From CAZKJL01 sp964611095 (GTDB lineage Bacteria; Patescibacteriota; Gracilibacteria; Peribacterales; Peribacteraceae): a stretch of DNA of 46,612 bases. The stretch is from contig CAZSWJ010000010.1 of NCBI GenBank assembly GCA_964611095.1, positions 1 through 46,612 of the forward strand, given 5' to 3'. Position numbers and translations under genes: made by a program. This document shows positions 23,906 to 30,702 of the stretch, piece by piece (within the stretch, counting starts at the first letter, position 1; the number at the start of each line of letters is the position of its first letter). The notes under the pieces are model-generated. The model searched no databases, was not told where the DNA came from, and worked only from the letters and a program-made list of their open reading frames with translations.

Positions 23906-25372
23906 ATGACGCTGTATCTCACATACCGGCCGCAGACCTTCGCCGACGTGGTGGGCCAAGACCACGTGGTGACGACGCTGGAACAAGCGGCGTCCCAAGG
24001 ACGTATTTCGCACGCGTACTTGCTGTGCGGCACGCGCGGAACGGGCAAGACGTCCGTGGCGCGCATTTTGGCGAAGACGATTCTCCTCAAAGGAACGGAG
24101 GACGAAAAAATCCGCGACAACATGATCAAGGCCGTGGAAGATGGCTCGCTCGTGGACCTCGTGGAAATCGACGCCGCCAGCAACCGGCGCATCGACGACA
24201 TTCGTGACCTCATCGAGAAGATCAACTTCTCCCCCACCATCTCCAAAGCCAAGGTGTACATCATCGACGAAGTCCACATGCTCACGAAGGAAGCGTTCAA
24301 CGCGCTCCTGAAAACGCTCGAAGAACCGCCCGACTACGCCTACTTCATTCTGGCCACGACCGAACTCCACAAAGTTCCGGACACGATTCAGTCGCGCTGC
24401 CAGAGGTTCCTGTTCCGCAGGGTCAAAGACGAGGACATCATCCGCAGACTCCAGTTCATCGCCGACCAAGAACGCATCACCATCGACCGCGAGGCCCTGC
24501 GAGCCATCGCGAGACACGCCAACGGCAGTTTCCGCGACGGCATCTCGCTCCTGGACCAGCTGCGCTCGCTCCCGAAGATCACGCTGCACGATGTCATCGA
24601 ACGCGTCGGCCACACCGCCGCCGTGTACATCGAGGACATCATCGCCGCACTCGGCGCCAAAGACATGACGAAGCTCACGGAGCTCGTGGCGCAGATGGAG
24701 GAAGCCAACATTCCGCTCGATACCGTCGCGACGGACCTGCTCACGTTCGTCAGGACCGAGATGCACGCGGCTCTCGAAAAGAAAAAGTCGCCCGTTCCGT
24801 TCGTCCGCATGACGGACGTGCTGCTCGCGGCGGTTCGCGACATGCGCACGTCCCCGATTCCGGGCCTGGTGCTCGAGGGAGCGCTCATGATGCTGTGCTC
24901 CGGTGAAAGCCGAGCCGCACCCGTCATCGAGAAAGTCGCGGCTCCAGTCTTCCAAGCCCCCGCTCCCAAGGCATCCGCTCCGACACCAAAACCCGTGACC
25001 GCCGAAGCTCCCGTCGCCGAAACGCCGAAGGCAAGCCTCATAGAAGCCGAAGAACTCACGCTCCAGACGCTCAATAAGCACTGGGAGACGATCCTCAAGA
25101 GCGTCTCGCCTCCGTCGGTCCGGATGAGCCTCAAGGATGCGACGATCGCTTCCGTGGAAAAAGACACCGTGCACTTGGCGTTCGGATCATCGTTCCACAA
25201 AGACAAGATCATGGATACGAAGGCCAGCCGCTCGGTGGAAGACGCGTTGCACGCCGTGTTCAAAATGCACGTCCGCATTCACTGCACCATCGAAAAGAAC
25301 CCGAGCGCCGCAAAAGCCGGCCCGACGACGGACTTGGTGGAGGCGGCGGCGGAGGTGTTTGGAGGGATGTAG
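23906..25372 (+). CDS. dnaX: DNA polymerase III subunit gamma/tau, lacking the zinc module
   Basis: 488 aa, clamp-loader ATPase of the replisome. AAA+ core: Walker A GTRGTGKT (42-49), Walker B DEVH (121-124), sensor ATTE, and the SRC arginine finger in IQSRCQRF. Between Walker A and EIDAAS, where most DnaX proteins carry a four-cysteine zinc module, this one has only a short charged segment with no cysteine. A proline/alanine-rich linker (about 350-385) leads to a C-terminal tau-like domain of about 100 aa. Confidence 0.93.
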   Translation: MTLYLTYRPQTFADVVGQDHVVTTLEQAASQGRISHAYLLCGTRGTGKTSVARILAKTILLKGTEDEKIRDNMIKAVEDGSLVDLVEIDAASNRRIDDIRDLIEKINFSPTISKAKVYIIDEVHMLTKEAFNALLKTLEEPPDYAYFILATTELHKVPDTIQSRCQRFLFRRVKDEDIIRRLQFIADQERITIDREALRAIARHANGSFRDGISLLDQLRSLPKITLHDVIERVGHTAAVYIEDIIAALGAKDMTKLTELVAQMEEANIPLDTVATDLLTFVRTEMHAALEKKKSPVPFVRMTDVLLAAVRDMRTSPIPGLVLEGALMMLCSGESRAAPVIEKVAAPVFQAPAPKASAPTPKPVTAEAPVAETPKASLIEAEELTLQTLNKHWETILKSVSPPSVRMSLKDATIASVEKDTVHLAFGSSFHKDKIMDTKASRSVEDALHAVFKMHVRIHCTIEKNPSAAKAGPTTDLVEAAAEVFGGM

Positions 25373-25380
25373 TGAAGAAG

Positions 25381-25416
25381 GATTGCAAAGACTGCAAAGA
25401 ATACAAGGAGTGCAAG
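25381..25416. repeat. Degenerate 9-nt tandem array (GAYTGCAAR)
   Basis: Four consecutive 9-mers: GATTGCAAA, GACTGCAAA, GAATACAAG, GAGTGCAAG. It begins immediately after the dnaX stop. Confidence 0.7.
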
Positions 25417-25489
25417 GAACTTCTGTTTCACGAACAACAGAGTGTCGCATTGGAAAAATGCCGTAACGCTTCACGTGAAACGGAGCGTG

Positions 25490-25547
25490 AAAAAGTCCAC
25501 TGTTTGACCCCGCACGCGTCAGCGCTGCGGGGGAGTTTGGACTTTTT
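25490..25547. repeat. Long nested inverted repeat downstream of dnaX
   Basis: Outer arms AAAAAGTCCA (25490-25499) and TGGACTTTTT (25538-25547); inner arms CCCCGCA (25508-25514) and TGCGGGG (25526-25532). The T run after the outer stem could terminate dnaX transcription. Confidence 0.6.
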
Positions 25548-25603
25548 AGCGGAGCGAACGTAGAAGCGTAGGTCATTTTTCCACGAGCGACTGTTTTTCT
25601 TTG

Positions 25604-25632
25604 CCACTTTCTTTTGCGTCAAAAGAAAGTGG
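25604..25632. repeat. 13-bp perfect inverted repeat
   Basis: CCACTTTCTTTTG, loop CGT, CAAAAGAAAGTGG. It has the same design as the palindromes at 40662 and 46008 and is followed by the shared AAAGAAGTAACA. Confidence 0.75.
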
Positions 25633-25690
25633 AAGAAGATTGTGGGTAAAGAAGTAACATTTCGTTTCAAAAGCATGGCAAAATGAACAC

Positions 25691-26263
25691 ATGAGCACAA
25701 AAGCCGAGCTGCGACTCGCCATCAAAGAACGTCTCACCCGCATGAGCGAGAACGATCGCCGTGTCGAAAGCCAAATCATCGTGCGGGAACTTCGAAAAAT
25801 GCTGCCGCCCGCTCCGCTCACGATCGCCATCTACTCTCCGTATCTCGACGAACCCGACGTCACGCCGCTCATCACCGAACTCCTGGAGCAAAAAAACGTG
25901 ATCTGCATGGGCAAAGTCACGGGTAACCACATGGACATGCATCGGATCCGTTCCCTTGCCGACGTTCACCGAAATCCGGTGACGAACATCTTGGAACCGA
26001 ACGTCGATTCCCCTCTCGATGAGTCGACCATCGACGTGGCCGTGATTCCGGGACGCGCCTTTACGAAAGACGGACATCGGATGGGACGCGGCAACGGCGG
26101 TTACGACATCTGGATTCACAAGCAACGCGTCAGAAATCCAAAGTCATACTTCATCGGCGTGTGCTTCGACTGCCAATTGCTTCCGGACGTGCCGATGGAT
26201 CCTCACGATGAAGTCGTGGATGCCGTAATAACAGGTACGAGAGTGTATAAAAAGCCCGTGTGA
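25691..26263 (+). CDS. 5-formyltetrahydrofolate cyclo-ligase
   Basis: 190 aa. Converts 5-formyl-THF to 5,10-methenyl-THF using ATP. The family signature is MGRGNGGYDIWI near residue 137, with the N-terminal basic segment that binds ATP phosphate (KAELRLAIKERL) and IAIYSPYLDEPDV. The product enters the folate pool used by glyA, the next gene, so the two form a one-carbon pair. A weak CAAAAT box lies 6 nt before the ATG. A terminator overlaps its stop. Confidence 0.9.
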   Translation: MSTKAELRLAIKERLTRMSENDRRVESQIIVRELRKMLPPAPLTIAIYSPYLDEPDVTPLITELLEQKNVICMGKVTGNHMDMHRIRSLADVHRNPVTNILEPNVDSPLDESTIDVAVIPGRAFTKDGHRMGRGNGGYDIWIHKQRVRNPKSYFIGVCFDCQLLPDVPMDPHDEVVDAVITGTRVYKKPV

Positions 26264-26285
26264 CAAAAATTGCGTCACGTTTTTT
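26258..26285 (+). terminator. Rho-independent terminator after the cyclo-ligase
   Basis: GTGTGAC, loop, GTCACGT with two G-T pairs at the base, followed by a run of six T (26280-26285). The stop codon lies inside the left arm. Confidence 0.75.
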
Positions 26286-26306
26286 GCCCCGAGCCTGTCC
26301 TTCGAG

Positions 26307-26312
26307 TATGCT
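26307..26312 (+). promoter_or_regulatory. -10 box (TATGCT), leaderless type, for glyA
   Basis: Ends 6 nt before ATG 26319. A TTGCCC at 18-nt spacing may serve as -35. Confidence 0.55.
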
Positions 26313-26318
26313 CCGGAC

Positions 26319-27584
26319 ATGCCCACCTATGACGCTCTCAAGAAGGCCGACCCCCAGGTGTTCGAGGCCCTGTTCGGCGAAATAAAACGCCAGACCGACG
26401 GCGTGGAACTCATCGCCTCGGAGAACTACGTTTCCTCCGCGGTGCTCGAGACCATGGGCACGGTGTTCAACAACAAATATTCGGAAGGTTACCCCGGAAA
26501 GCGGTACTACGGCGGACAGGAATACACCGATATCGTGGAATCTCTCGCCATCGAACGCGCCAAGAAGCTCTTCGATGCCGGCCATGCCAACGTGCAGCCG
26601 CACGCGGGCGCTCCGGCCAACGTCGCCATGTACTTCGCGCTCCTGGAGCCCGGCGACACGGTCATGGGCATGGACCTGAGCCACGGCGGACATCTGACGC
26701 ACGGTCACCCCGTGACGTACCTCACGAAGATTTTCAAATTCGTACGCTACAAAATGAAAGACGTGGAGACGGGCGAGATCGATTACGACGAAATGCTCGA
26801 AGTCGCCAAAAAGGAGAAGCCCAAGATGATCCTCGCCGGCTTCTCGGCGTACCCGCGCGAGCTCAACTACGCCAAGATGAAGGCCATCGCGGACGAAGTG
26901 GGCGCCATCACCGTCGCCGACATGGCGCACATCGCCGGACTCATCGCCGGAAAAGCAGCCAGAAACCCGTTCCACGACGGTTTTGACGTCATCACGACAA
27001 CGACGCACAAAACGCTCCGCGGTCCGCGCGGCGGCATGATCCTCACCAAAGACGCCGAGCTCGGAAAGAAGATCGACAAGTCCGTGTTCCCCGGTTTCCA
27101 GGGCGGGCCCATCATGCAGATGGTTGCCGCCAAGGCCGTCGCATTCGGCGAAGCGCTCAAGCCCGAATTCCAGGACTACGCCAAGCAAACCGTGAAGAAC
27201 AGCAAGCACCTCGCGAAGTTCTTCATGGATAAGGGTGCCAAGCTCGTGACGAACGGCACCGACAACCACCTCATGCTCATCGACTGCGTGAAGTCGTGGA
27301 ATCTCGGTGGCGGCGACGTGGAGCACGTGCTCGACAGCATCGGCATCACGCTCAACAAGAACATGATCGCCAACGACACGCGCAAGCCCATGGACCCATC
27401 GGGCGTTCGTCTCGGCACTCCCGCCATCACGACGCGCGGCATGAAGGAGAAAGACATGGAAATCCTCGGCGGATTCATGCTCAAGGCCATCGAAAAGCGT
27501 GCCGATGCCACGGCCATGAAGAAACTGCACGAAGAGGTGAAGACATTCTGCCGCTCATTCCCGGTTCCGGGCATCTCGGCGTAA
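26319..27584 (+). CDS. glyA: Serine hydroxymethyltransferase
   Basis: 421 aa, full length. PLP enzyme interconverting serine + THF with glycine + 5,10-methylene-THF. The Schiff-base lysine is Lys231 in TTTTHKTLRGPRGG; ELIASENYVS, NKYSEGYPGKRYYGG and the SHGGHLTHG loop are all intact. It has its own leaderless-type promoter after the cyclo-ligase terminator. dgkA follows after 6 nt and may be cotranscribed. Confidence 0.97.
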   Translation: MPTYDALKKADPQVFEALFGEIKRQTDGVELIASENYVSSAVLETMGTVFNNKYSEGYPGKRYYGGQEYTDIVESLAIERAKKLFDAGHANVQPHAGAPANVAMYFALLEPGDTVMGMDLSHGGHLTHGHPVTYLTKIFKFVRYKMKDVETGEIDYDEMLEVAKKEKPKMILAGFSAYPRELNYAKMKAIADEVGAITVADMAHIAGLIAGKAARNPFHDGFDVITTTTHKTLRGPRGGMILTKDAELGKKIDKSVFPGFQGGPIMQMVAAKAVAFGEALKPEFQDYAKQTVKNSKHLAKFFMDKGAKLVTNGTDNHLMLIDCVKSWNLGGGDVEHVLDSIGITLNKNMIANDTRKPMDPSGVRLGTPAITTRGMKEKDMEILGGFMLKAIEKRADATAMKKLHEEVKTFCRSFPVPGISA

Positions 27585-27590
27585 CAACGT

Positions 27591-27986
27591 ATGAAAAAGA
27601 CCGCCAAAAGCCTCGGCCACTCGCTGGAAGGCCTGTCTCATGCCTGGAAGAACGAAACGAATCTGCGTCGCTTCATCCTGATCCAGGCATTTCTCATCAT
27701 CATTGCGATAGCGTTGGGTGGTGATATCGGCAGCATCATCATTTTGCTGATCTTCGGCGGCATGTTCGTTGTCGTGGAGCTCCTCAACACCGCGATTGAG
27801 CGACTGGCCGACACGTTCGACGATGACGAGAAGAAGAGGCACGGAGGCCACTGGCACCCCGGCATCAAAATGACGAAAGACGTCGCGGCGGCGGCGGCGC
27901 TCATCGCGCTCATCATCGATGCCTGCGTGGTCGTTCTCATCTACATCCCGCTCATCGTCTTTACCATGCAGCGCTACGGAGTATGA
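27591..27986 (+). CDS. dgkA: Diacylglycerol/undecaprenol kinase family protein
   Basis: 131 aa with three membrane helices. The family signature VELLNTAIERLAD and the later KMTKDVAAAAAL match DgkA/UdpK. In Gram-positive-like cells this enzyme phosphorylates undecaprenol to the lipid carrier phosphate; in proteobacteria it acts on diacylglycerol. Because uppP overlaps its stop (ATGA), undecaprenol is the more likely substrate. It has a slightly longer C-terminal helix than usual. Confidence 0.9.
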   Translation: MKKTAKSLGHSLEGLSHAWKNETNLRRFILIQAFLIIIAIALGGDIGSIIILLIFGGMFVVVELLNTAIERLADTFDDDEKKRHGGHWHPGIKMTKDVAAAAALIALIIDACVVVLIYIPLIVFTMQRYGV

Positions 27987-28753
27987 CGCTGCTCCAGGCC
28001 GCCGTTCTGGGCATCGTGGAGGGTGTGACGGAGTTCCTGCCGATTTCGTCGACGGGACACCTCATTTTGGCGGAAAAATTTCTCGGCATCGCCCCAACGG
28101 AGGCCGTGAAGAGCTTCGACGTCATCATTCAGTCGGGCGCCATCGCCGCGGCCGTGATCATCTACTGGAAGATGCTGATGAAATACAAGCGTCTGTGGGT
28201 GACGGTGCTCGCAGCATTCATCCCCACGGGCATCATCGGCCTCGCGCTGCACGAGATCGTCAAAGCATACCTGCTGGCCAGTCCCCCGCTCGTCGTGGGG
28301 TCGCTCGCCGTCGGCGGCGTCATTCTCATCGGATTTGAGCTGTGGCATCGCGGCAAAACGTTCACGACGACCGATGCCAAGGATGTGTCCGTCGTTCAGG
28401 CCGTCATCATCGGCGTCGCCCAGGCCGTAGCGCTCATTCCGGGCACGTCACGTTCCGCAGCCACCGTCATCGGAGGCATGGCTCTCGGCATCGACAGATC
28501 CGCCATCGTGGATTTTTCCTTCATGCTGGCGATTCCCACCATGCTGGCCGCCACGGGCCTGGACCTGGTGAAATCTGCCGGTGCTTTCTCGGCTCATGAC
28601 ACGCTGGCGATCATCATCGGATTCGTCGCCGCATTCATCACGGCGTACGCCAGTATCCGTTGGCTCCTCACGTTCGTGAAGGATCACACGTTCATCTCTT
28701 TCGGTGCATACCGCATCGTCCTCGCGGCGGTCTGCTGGATGTATCTGCTCTAA
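27983..28753 (+). CDS. uppP: Undecaprenyl-diphosphatase
   Basis: 256 aa, polytopic. Removes a phosphate from undecaprenyl diphosphate to recycle the carrier for peptidoglycan and glycan export. Both active-site regions are present: EGVTEFLPISSTGHL (residues 13-27) and PGTSRSAATVIGG. The ATG overlaps the dgkA stop, showing translational coupling. A bidirectional terminator follows. Confidence 0.95.
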   Translation: MTLLQAAVLGIVEGVTEFLPISSTGHLILAEKFLGIAPTEAVKSFDVIIQSGAIAAAVIIYWKMLMKYKRLWVTVLAAFIPTGIIGLALHEIVKAYLLASPPLVVGSLAVGGVILIGFELWHRGKTFTTTDAKDVSVVQAVIIGVAQAVALIPGTSRSAATVIGGMALGIDRSAIVDFSFMLAIPTMLAATGLDLVKSAGAFSAHDTLAIIIGFVAAFITAYASIRWLLTFVKDHTFISFGAYRIVLAAVCWMYLL

Positions 28754-28792
28754 AAAAAGCCGCGATCCCGAGAGACCGCGGCCTTCTTGTTC
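28752..28792. terminator. Bidirectional rho-independent terminator
   Basis: Stem GCCGCGATC (28759-28767) with GACCGCGGC (28774-28782), one mismatch, loop of 6. A seven-A run on the left gives the U tract for the minus-strand surface gene; CTTCTTGTTCTT on the right serves uppP. Confidence 0.85.
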
Positions 28793-28799
28793 TTCATGA

Positions 28800-30263
28800 T
28801 CAGTTTTGGACCGTGACGACTGCGCTCGACGGAGTGCCGAGAGGCGCACCCGTGGCGCCGGAAATGTAGACGTTGAAGGTCATGCTGTTGGTGATGGAGT
28901 GCGAGATGAGCGGAACGGTGAACGTCTTGCTCATTTCACCCGTGGTGAAGTACAGCGTGCCGCTCGTGGACACGTAGTCCGAACCTGCGACGGCCGTGCC
29001 GTTGCCCGTGGAGTAACCCACCGAAACGGCTCCAAAACCTCCGCCGACGTGACTGACGGTGATGACCGCCTTACCCGAAGCCATGGTGACGGAGTACGTG
29101 GCGGCGCCGAGTTTGATCGTGCCGCTGCCCGTGGGTGCGGACTCGTTGTCGTGGATCATCACGCTTGCCGTCGGCGACTCGATGGAGGCACCGTTCGTCG
29201 GGGAGCTCAAGACGACGTTGAACGAGTGATTTCCGTCGACCGTGACGTTGTCCACGACGGGAACGACGAAGGTCTTGCTGGTCTCTCCGGCGGAGAAGCT
29301 GAGGGTTCCATTGACCGAGGAGTACTCGGATCCGGAGGAAGCCGACCCGTTGCTCGTGTTGTAGTTCACGTTTGCGGCCGTCGTGGTGACGCCCGTGCGG
29401 CTCACCGTGACGGTGACGTTGCCGCCGTTCTCAAAGACGCCGTACTGAGAAGCCGAGAACTGGAAGACGGCTCCCGTGGGTGCGCTGGACGAGTACGACG
29501 ATGCGGTGGAAGACGTGGACGACGAATACGGATCTTTGATGGTGACGGTGGCCGTATTCGGGTTACCGATGGAAATGGAACCCGTGGGGCTCTTGAGCGT
29601 CAGGATCACGGTCTTGTCACCGCTGCTCGACGTATTGTTCTTGATCTGAAGCGTGACTTTCTTGCTCGTTTCCTTCCCTGTGAAGGTCAAGGTGCCGGAC
29701 GCCGGCGTGTAGTCGCTTCCTGCGACGGCCGTGCCGCCGCTGAACGAGTACTGCACCGTTCCGCTGCCCTGGTTGCCGCCGATGCGGACGATGGCGATGT
29801 TGAGCGTTCCCGTGCTGACGTTCTTCTCCACGACGTAACCGAGAGAGTCGAAACGTACGGAACCACCCGGGTTGTAGGACGAACTGGTGGACGACGTTGC
29901 GGTGCTGCTCGAAACGCTGCTGGAAGAGCTGCTCATGGACGAAGACGAAGATGAACGGCTGGACGACGCTCCCGTGGACGAGATGCCCTTGATCTCATTG
30001 CGGAGACGCTGGAAGAGCAATGCGGCCTGACCGCGCGTGAGGGGCTGGTCGGGACCGAAGTGACTGTCATCGAGTCCCTTGATGATGCCGAGGGAGTACA
30101 TCTCACCGATGGCGGCATCGGCGTAGTGCGACGACGGCACATCGCTGAAGATGGCGGAGCCGCGAATGGCCGCGCTGATGGACGTAATGCCGACACCGAA
30201 GACGGTGCCTGCAATGAAGGCTGCGGGAAGAGCCTTCACGATATATTGCTTGGCGCGCGACAT
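28800..30263 (-). CDS. SLH and Calx-beta surface protein
   Basis: 487 aa from ATG 30263. Residues about 8-33 are a signal or anchor segment. One S-layer homology domain follows (about 39-88: FSDVPSSHYADAAI, GIIKGLDDSHFGPDQPLTRGQAALL), which normally binds cell-wall polymers. Residues 97-130 are a serine-rich linker. Three Calx-beta-like domains cover about 137-245, 269-375 and 385-487, each with a GTAVAGSDY- or GSASSGSEY-type loop and a GTL-x-F-x2-GE-x-SK strand. Such repeats are extracellular, often calcium-binding or adhesive. Probably a cell-surface structural or attachment protein. Confidence 0.88.
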   Translation of the reverse strand: MSRAKQYIVKALPAAFIAGTVFGVGITSISAAIRGSAIFSDVPSSHYADAAIGEMYSLGIIKGLDDSHFGPDQPLTRGQAALLFQRLRNEIKGISSTGASSSRSSSSSSMSSSSSSVSSSTATSSTSSSYNPGGSVRFDSLGYVVEKNVSTGTLNIAIVRIGGNQGSGTVQYSFSGGTAVAGSDYTPASGTLTFTGKETSKKVTLQIKNNTSSSGDKTVILTLKSPTGSISIGNPNTATVTIKDPYSSSTSSTASSYSSSAPTGAVFQFSASQYGVFENGGNVTVTVSRTGVTTTAANVNYNTSNGSASSGSEYSSVNGTLSFSAGETSKTFVVPVVDNVTVDGNHSFNVVLSSPTNGASIESPTASVMIHDNESAPTGSGTIKLGAATYSVTMASGKAVITVSHVGGGFGAVSVGYSTGNGTAVAGSDYVSTSGTLYFTTGEMSKTFTVPLISHSITNSMTFNVYISGATGAPLGTPSSAVVTVQN

Positions 30264-30314
30264 AAGAAAAATAGGGAAAGAAAAGAAGCGGAAATCGCGT
30301 GTCATTATGGGAAG

Positions 30315-30359
30315 TGACGGTTCGTCAAAGCAAGTGACAGCACCACAAACGGAGGTGCT
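30315..30359. promoter_or_regulatory. Two small hairpins between csaA and the surface gene
   Basis: TGACG gtt CGTCA (30315-30327) and AGCACC...GGTGCT (30339-30344 with 30354-30359, overlapping the csaA stop). Neither has a T tract. On the minus strand TTGCTT with 18-nt spacing to CATAAT in this stretch may be the surface-gene promoter. Confidence 0.35.
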
Positions 30360-30690
30360 AGTACAATCGGCCGCCGAGCGGGACGTCCTTGCTCGGTTGA
30401 ATGAGGATAACCTGGCCCGCGGCATCGGGTACTCCGAGCGTGAGAACCTCCGACATGAAGGTACCGATCTGGCGCGGAGGAAAATTGACGACGGCCAGGA
30501 CCAAGCGACCCGAAAGATCCTCTTTCGTATAATTGGTGACGATCTGGGCCGATGACTTCTTCACGCCGATTTCCGGACCGAAGTCGATCGTCAGTTTGTA
30601 CGCGGGTTTCCGAGCTTCGGGAAAATCTTGGACGTCGGTAATTTTCCCGACACGGATATCCAGTTTGCCGAAATCGTCGATGGTCGCCAT
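30358..30690 (-). CDS. csaA: CsaA-type tRNA-binding domain protein
   Basis: 110 aa, an OB-fold protein close to Bacillus CsaA (IDDFGKLDIRVGKI; DFGPEIGVKKSSAQI; VVNFPPRQIGTFMSEVLTLG). CsaA is described as a chaperone linked to protein export and as a structure-specific tRNA binder. The start is fixed by the family N-terminus and by TAGGCT 6 nt upstream. It follows the coupling ATPase gene by 9 nt, in the same direction. Confidence 0.93.
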   Translation of the reverse strand: MATIDDFGKLDIRVGKITDVQDFPEARKPAYKLTIDFGPEIGVKKSSAQIVTNYTKEDLSGRLVLAVVNFPPRQIGTFMSEVLTLGVPDAAGQVILIQPSKDVPLGGRLY

Positions 30691-30696
30691 GACCGA

Positions 30697-30702
30697 AGCC
30701 TA
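30697..30702 (-). promoter_or_regulatory. -10 box (TAGGCT), leaderless type, for csaA
   Basis: Minus-strand TAGGCT ends 6 nt before ATG 30690 and overlaps the end of the ATPase gene. Confidence 0.5.

Larger units (their letters stand above)
25373..25690. other. Gene-free spacer with tandem repeats and two large hairpins
   Basis: Between dnaX and the cyclo-ligase. It holds a 9-nt tandem array (25381-25416), a nested hairpin (25490-25547) and a perfect 13-bp hairpin (25604-25632), then the tail AAAGAAGTAACA shared with the palindromic repeats at 40.7 and 46.0 kb. A 63-codon frame over the array is judged fortuitous. Confidence 0.6.

Noticed and set aside
25372..25563. 63-codon Cys/Lys-rich frame after dnaX
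   Set aside because: It is the translation of a 9-nt tandem array and a hairpin; no promoter or start signal supports it.
26151..27530. 459-codon frame antisense to glyA
   Set aside because: The opposite strand encodes a full serine hydroxymethyltransferase; composition is typical of a shadow frame.
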